From contig OY727097.1 in NCBI GenBank assembly GCA_963402885.1, positions 4,030,001-4,094,000 of the forward strand: a stretch of DNA of 64,000 nt. The letters run 5' to 3'. This stretch comes from Antedon bifida. Taxonomy: Eukaryota > Echinodermata > Crinoidea > Comatulida > Antedonidae. The translations under genes and the position numbers were made by a program. Below the pieces are notes generated by a model. That model made no database searches. It was given only the letters and a program-made list of their open reading frames with translations, and was not told where the DNA came from. Of this stretch, positions 59,501 to 64,000 are shown piece by piece (position 1 is the stretch's first letter; each line of letters opens with the position of its first letter).

Positions 59501-61377
59501 TTGGTATACAAATGAATATAGGCCTGTATATCTGTTGTGTGAATAAATAGTAGGCCTATACGGTTTAACATGTTACGTAACAAACTTACGCATATATAAA
59601 GCTTGGTTCCTAGGACGCAGCGCAATGATGTAAGCGCAACGCAAGCTATTTGACAAATCAAGCGGCGTATTTAGTCCATGGATTTAGCTAACAAATGACC
59701 ATTTTTGAAAACTAATTATCCAAATCTGTCACTTGTCAAGTGAAATTTAAATTGTTTTCAAAATGTTTTTGCTTATTTTCTGAACAAATAGGTCAGTACA
59801 ATTGGGTCATTTAATTACGTGGTCGAATTTGGACCTTCATTGATTCCTGTGCTTAGTTCTATCTCTCACATTACTCTGATCAACAAAAGAACTTGTTTAC
59901 TATATGGGATTTATTTCACAGCATGCCCGATGGTGACCCTCTAGCCTCGGTATCATTTAACCGGAAAATCAAAAGTTAAAACGAAGGTTATGTATGATGA
60001 AAAGCGGCTGTGTCGACACAATTGTACATTAAAAGCCCACTTAAAAGGGTGTAACTTAACATTTATTTGCTTGCTTCTTTAATAGCTGACCGCAGAAATT
60101 GGCTATATTAAATTACTAGCAAAAATGCGATGAACTTAAATAGAAATTGAATGTTTGCCTTTCAATTTTGAAGTATAGGTACCACCATAGTAAGATACGA
60201 TTTATATTTTAGAAAGAAAAGAAATGACTCTAATATGTATTATAATAGAATATATAGAAATATATATAGTACAGTTGTTATTTCTAGATATGGATGACTT
60301 CCGAAATAAAAGAACTGCAAATGGATTGAAATTGACAACCTTATGGTTATACTACAAATGACAGTTTTAAGAGTTTAAGTAAATATTTGCTATTTAGGTT
60401 ATAGTCATTTATAGTCATATTTGTCACAGAATTTGTCAATGAATAGAAAGTAAATTACAAATTAAATTTGAAAAAAGTATTAACAAATTGTCTTACTTGA
60501 ATCAAGAAAAACTGTTCAAATGACAGCAGTTTCATTGGTGTAGAGACCTGCAGTACGGGGCGCCGTTCGAGACATTACAATTATGGCAACATTGAGTTAA
60601 CATAAATTGCAATGTTCTGAACGGCGCCCTGTATACAGAGTTGAGATTCACAAAGTGTACGCCCAACGCAATTTTTTTTTATAATATCATGTGGTTATAA
60701 TGTATAAGCAGCTTTTTTACTGGGTTTAACAATTTATGTAAGGGAGTTAACTTTGAAATTTAGGTCTAATCATTACTGATAATTGATATATCCTTCGACT
60801 ATTATACCAGATACAAAGTTACCGATATTTTACTTAGAATTTACTATGTTCTTATCCTACGATTTAATATTCAGTAAAACAAACCTGAATCAACACTTAT
60901 GATAATAGCATGTTTAATGTGACAAAACTAAATAAATCTTGGATTAGTATTCAGTGGATGCAACACCCTTGCTATTGAGCCTCGGCTATTGAGCCTCGGG
61001 GCATAGAAACAACCCATGGAATGATCACATATGAATAGATTACGTGCTATAATGTCAGAATAAATCACATACTCTGAGTTTTAAATCAAATAATATGGAA
61101 GTGTCTATTTGAGACATCAAAAACTACTGTATGTATTACCAATCCTTTAACAACATCTGCGCATGCCCGAGATCAATCAGTGCAAGCTTCCATCCCGATG
61201 TTTCGCCGAGGTTATACAACGCCGAATTTTTTTTGTACGCAAGTGCAAATGACCATCCGCAATTCATATGCAAAAAAAAAACATTAAGGTCGTTGTATAC
61301 TGTATAATCATTACATTATACTTACTTAATGAAACAAAAATGAAGATGATTAAAATCCATCTCGTGTCTTTCTCCAT
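50530..61377 (-). CDS. THSD1-like type I receptor with TSP1 and CUB domains
   Basis: Five coding exons on the minus strand: 61326-61377, 58251-59243, 56881-57057, 54526-54897, 50530-52217. All internal borders are phase 1 with GT/AG, giving 3282 nt and 1093 residues. Order: signal peptide (MEKDTRWILIIFIF, about 1-24); ectodomain of about 325 residues with paired cysteines, many N-x-S/T sites and an Ig-like DCEYLDTAGYY; TSP1 repeat (about 350-405, WSEWGEWSACTASCSGGSR); CUB (about 420-528, with HGYRVNITFNSFDL); transmembrane helix (about 560-582, GVVTCVCVIFITVAAVTYIY); Ser/Pro-rich tail of about 510 residues with RRLKQKAAKRQRK, RKLPAAPRP and PTRRKLPETPTKRP. The N-terminal region, TSP1 and long tail match the layout of vertebrate THSD1 (an endothelial talin-linked adhesion protein); the CUB domain is extra. 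Function is inferred only. Paralogous fragments of its last exon lie in the SLC17 array. Confidence 0.8.
52218..54525 (-). other. Intron 4 of the THSD1-like gene
   Basis: The donor GTAAGT follows the CUB exon, and the acceptor TTTTCTTTTAG is at 52218. It includes a pair of palindromic MITE copies at 54212-54455 and repeated T-rich stretches near 53580-53700 (several tandem CGATTTTAAAAC-type units). No exon is recognised. Confidence 0.5.
54212..54455. mobile_element. Two adjacent GCTTGGTTCCCACTAG-family MITEs
   Basis: One nearly complete copy (54212-54370: AAGCTTGGTTCCCACTAGG ... CTAGTCGAAACCAAGC) is followed at once by a half copy ending ATGGGAACCAACC. The inner CAATGACAAGCG / CGCTTGTGATTGG arms are intact. 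Confidence 0.6.
54898..56880 (-). other. Intron 3 of the THSD1-like gene
   Basis: It separates the TSP1 and CUB exons. At 55042-55100 the minus strand reads GAATAAATTTGAATTGAATTG, a probable retrotransposon 3' terminus. At about 56065-56090 the plus strand has AATAAAGATTTGATTTGATT of the same style. No exon or hairpin of note is seen. Confidence 0.4.
57058..58250 (-). other. Intron 2 of the THSD1-like gene
   Basis: The donor CG/GTGAGT follows the ectodomain exon, and the acceptor is the tandem pair AAAATAG/CAATAG before the TSP1 exon. I see no gene or repeat I can name inside it. Confidence 0.4.
59286..59452. mobile_element. MITE, GTCTACACTATCAAAC family
   Basis: The ends AAGCTCTGTGTACACTATC and GTAGACAGAGCTTAA are inverted, with internal GACATCATCATGTCC. 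It is the most complete single copy of this family in the window and shows the termini well. Confidence 0.65.
60553..60635. repeat. Short hairpin element
   Basis: TACGGGGCGCCGTTCGAGACATT at the left pairs with AATGTTCTGAACGGCGCCCTGTA at the right, with AATTATG / CATAAATT continuing the stem, about 83 bp in total. It is GC-rich at the base against an AT-rich background, so probably a tiny MITE. Confidence 0.55.
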
Positions 61378-64000
61378 CGGATCTCTACCGCGTCGTTACT
61401 ATGGCAACAATTAATACCTGTCTCATTTTATTATCGGTAACTAACGCATCAACATACTGCAATGATAATATACCTACAAAATAAGAATAACATAGTTATG
61501 ATCTTATGAGATGATGTTGAGTTAACTAAAATCAATGATATATGGAACGCCCATAATGCCTTCTGCATCAACATAGTACAATGATAATATACCTACAAAA
61601 TAAGAAAAACATAGTCATGAAGTTATTAGATGATCTGTATTTAACTCAAATCAATGATTATGAAACGCCTATAGTGCCTTTTTCTGCTTATTTTCGGTCT
61701 AATAATCAGCTTTATTACCATATTCATACTAACTATACATTCAACGTTATGTACTACGGTTGTTGGCAATAGTTGAAACTTCAAATGAAAGGCAATCAGG
61801 TCATTCCGTACTCTCATTCCATCGTCTTAAACTGAACAAAATTATTTCGCTTAATGAAACAATCCCATCATTTTCGACATTATTATAAATAAATCTGGAA
61901 AAAGCCAATAATTCGACACATATATTATTTGTAAACCACGCGGCATATGTGTGATTAATGTTTTACCTTATGATATCTGATGACGGTGTTTTAATGATCA
62001 ATCACCACGGTTACATGGCTACCTATGCCTTCCAGAATAAATAATGTAGATCTATATATAAATCCTTAGGCCTAAGAATCGTGTAGTAATAATTTGCTCC
62101 TTGTAGAAAATGGGTTACGTGCCTGTTGAATCTGGTAGGCCTAGGCCTCTTAAAAGTATTTCAATAGACTACGACCTACTAAAACGTTTTGATCCGTGTT
62201 CAATAAATTTAAACCCCACTTCAAAAATCACTCCCACAAAGGTACCGTATTATAGCAGTTTATAGTTTATATAAAAATTCACCCATACTCAACTATCTCT
62301 CTTAAGAATTCGCTTGTAATATTGGATGAGCTTTTCATTGATAATTTTAGATGGCGTCGAATCTGTCTCTTGTGGAAAGTTTATTTTTTAGTCCGTGTTT
62401 CCAAAACAAAGCGTAACCAGGCCAGTAATAAATACCTGAACCCACTTTTCAGTTTGTATATAATCATCTATGCCATAGACTATACCTCTTTAATTTAAAC
62501 AATTTATTACCTCATAAATAATGAATAAAGGTATGAGATCAGTCTAGAGTCAAAAGTATATTATGTTAAATCCGAATAATTTAAATATTGCAATCATATC
62601 CATGACTCCAGAAACTGGTTCGTTCTTTTGTACTTCACCAAAATATTAGGTTGCCATTATTAATTTTGGATGAGAGTGGGGTACACCAGCTATCCCCCTG
62701 GGCCCGGCACATTCCTTTACTAACAGTCACATTTACCAACCATAACCGTTGATAATGCGAATAACATGTTGAAGTTTGAGGTGTATTGTTTTCATATTTT
62801 ATTATAGTCCCATGTGATATTAACATTGCATCTATAGTTTAAAACTAATTTGAATCGACCTACTGCATGTTTGTTTAGCCTAATAATATGTGAGTCGTTG
62901 AAGTATAGTTCATTCTCGTATGAGAACCCGTTCCCAGGGTTATTATTTTTTCCAATTTCTTATTTTTTGGGTTCTTAGTATTTTTTAGATCAATTTTGAT
63001 GGGTTTCTTTTGTTTGCTTTTGTGTTTTTTGTTCGATTTAATCATTGTGTTGTGTTACCGTAAATGGTAAATGTTTCCATTATTCTTATAGAGAAATAAA
63101 TTAAGATTGTGTATAGTATTGTTCGATTCAGACATAACTGTGTGTTTCGTTTGTCGCAGGATGTTCATGAATATGTTAAAACATTATTTTTGTGATGTTA
63201 CTGTAACTCAGTAATATGTTTTAATATTACTTGAGGTCGTCGAGTGTACTTGAACTTCGACATACCTCTCATATAATGTGGTGTCACCCACTTCAGACAT
63301 TTAGCAGTTCATAACATAAACACATTTATAAATGTGAGTACTGCAATGTAATCGTAAAATATTAGGAGTGCTAGTAACAAAATCACAGCGATGGCATATG
63401 ATTTATGAACTATTATCAATCACTGTCTCTGTTGCTGTCCACACTGGTACTGACCATGTAAGCACCTGTTCAGACGAATAAAATGATGACACGTTTGTTG
63501 CCTTGGCAATTAACGCCAATGTTATACTCAATTATAACATAATGTTTGTCATCTTACTTACCGACCAACATTTAACTAATTTAACATAAAATATAGGCCT
63601 ATTACACACAAAAAAGAATGTAATGTATTGTACATTTCGTTCACGTTTCGGTTTTCGGCACCATGAGCTAATGTATATGGGCTCATATACTCCATATTAT
63701 TATTGTTTAACAAATTGGCCATTTATTCAGATATGCATATATGCAAAATGCATATTTTTAGTTAAAAACTATAAATAGTCATTCATATTCTTAGAAGGAA
63801 ACAATTGGTTTTATTGTATTATAAAACCTTATGATAATTTTTATACAGCCAAGTAGAGGCTTATACTATGGCCTACTAGGATGCTGTATGACTTCATAAG
63901 TGGAGTATATATTACAGATACTGTGTAGAAATGAAAGATAGTCTTTAGTAAAAATAGCACTTTATTTACACGAGCAAACACAATTACAATTGGTAGACCC
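61378..64000. other. Upstream region of the THSD1-like gene
   Basis: No gene is recognised. It contains a 119-bp tandem duplication (61446-61685) close to the THSD1-like start codon, which would fall in the promoter or leader. The rest is AT-rich, without a conserved frame or a clear transposon. Confidence 0.45.
61446..61685. repeat. Tandem duplication, two units of about 119 bp
   Basis: GCATCAACATA, AATGATAATATACCTACAAA and AAATCAATGAT occur in the same order in both units (starting at 61446 and 61565). The units are roughly 80-85% identical by eye. They lie 70-310 bp upstream of the THSD1-like ATG. Confidence 0.75.

Larger units (their letters stand above)
59244..61325 (-). other. Intron 1 of the THSD1-like gene
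   Basis: It runs from the signal-peptide exon donor (A/GTAAGT at 61325) to the acceptor CATTTCATTATAG at 59244. It contains a MITE at 59286-59452, a partial MITE at 59601-59665 and a hairpin at 60553-60635. No coding exon is evident. Confidence 0.5.

Noticed and set aside
62635..62826. A 63-codon minus-strand frame upstream of the receptor gene
   Set aside because: It is short, has no recognisable domain and no splice partner, and fits chance in AT-rich DNA.
1..64000. CRISPR arrays, operons, ribosome binding sites or prophage
   Set aside because: The window is spliced eukaryotic DNA. The tandem repeats at 38720-39708 have no spacers and are a minisatellite palindrome.

Overview
The window is AT-rich eukaryotic genomic DNA with short coding exons bounded by GT/AG splice sites. 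It holds two gene families in convergent orientation and many transposon relics. The gene content (an SLC17 array beside a THSD1-like receptor), the frequent octamer TAGGCCTA and CR1/L2-type retrotransposon tails suggest a marine invertebrate deuterostome. An echinoderm, perhaps a crinoid, is my best guess, but nothing here fixes the species.

Positions 1-48,700 carry a tandem array of SLC17 (sialin / vesicular organic anion transporter, major facilitator) genes on the plus strand. All share the same exon plan. Copy A (783-4335) lacks its first exon because it lies outside the window. Copy B (6755-11686) is complete at 502 codons in ten exons. Copy C (13335-16834) and copy G (43758-48668) are complete at 505 codons in nine exons. 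Three further copies are broken. D (20145-26594) has exons 5-8 only, with a nonsense codon. E (27284-35245) has lost exon 7, with a 1.4-kb inverted-repeat element in its place. D' (37409-43129) has exons 5 and 8 only.

Positions 50,530-61,377 on the minus strand carry a five-exon gene for a 1093-residue type I membrane protein: signal peptide, THSD1-like ectodomain, one thrombospondin type-1 repeat, one CUB domain, one transmembrane helix and a cytoplasmic tail of about 510 residues. Two truncated, frameshifted copies of its last exon lie inside the SLC17 array (18694-20093 and 36625-37357).

The layout is explained by a three-fold tandem duplication. Each unit runs from intron 4 of a B-type SLC17 gene, through a C/G-type SLC17 gene, to a point inside the last exon of the THSD1-like gene. 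The same junction (THSD1-like exon fused to SLC17 intron 4) recurs at about 20,093 and 37,357, and the corresponding uninterrupted THSD1-like site is about 51,966. The units are about 10.1, 17.3 and 14.6 kb. They differ mainly by lineage-specific insertions and deletions, several of which have target-site duplications and an empty paralogous site in the same window. The two intact functions, organic anion transport and an adhesion-type receptor, are not obviously linked; the linkage looks like duplication history. The last 2.6 kb (61,378-64,000) is upstream of the receptor gene and shows no convincing gene.
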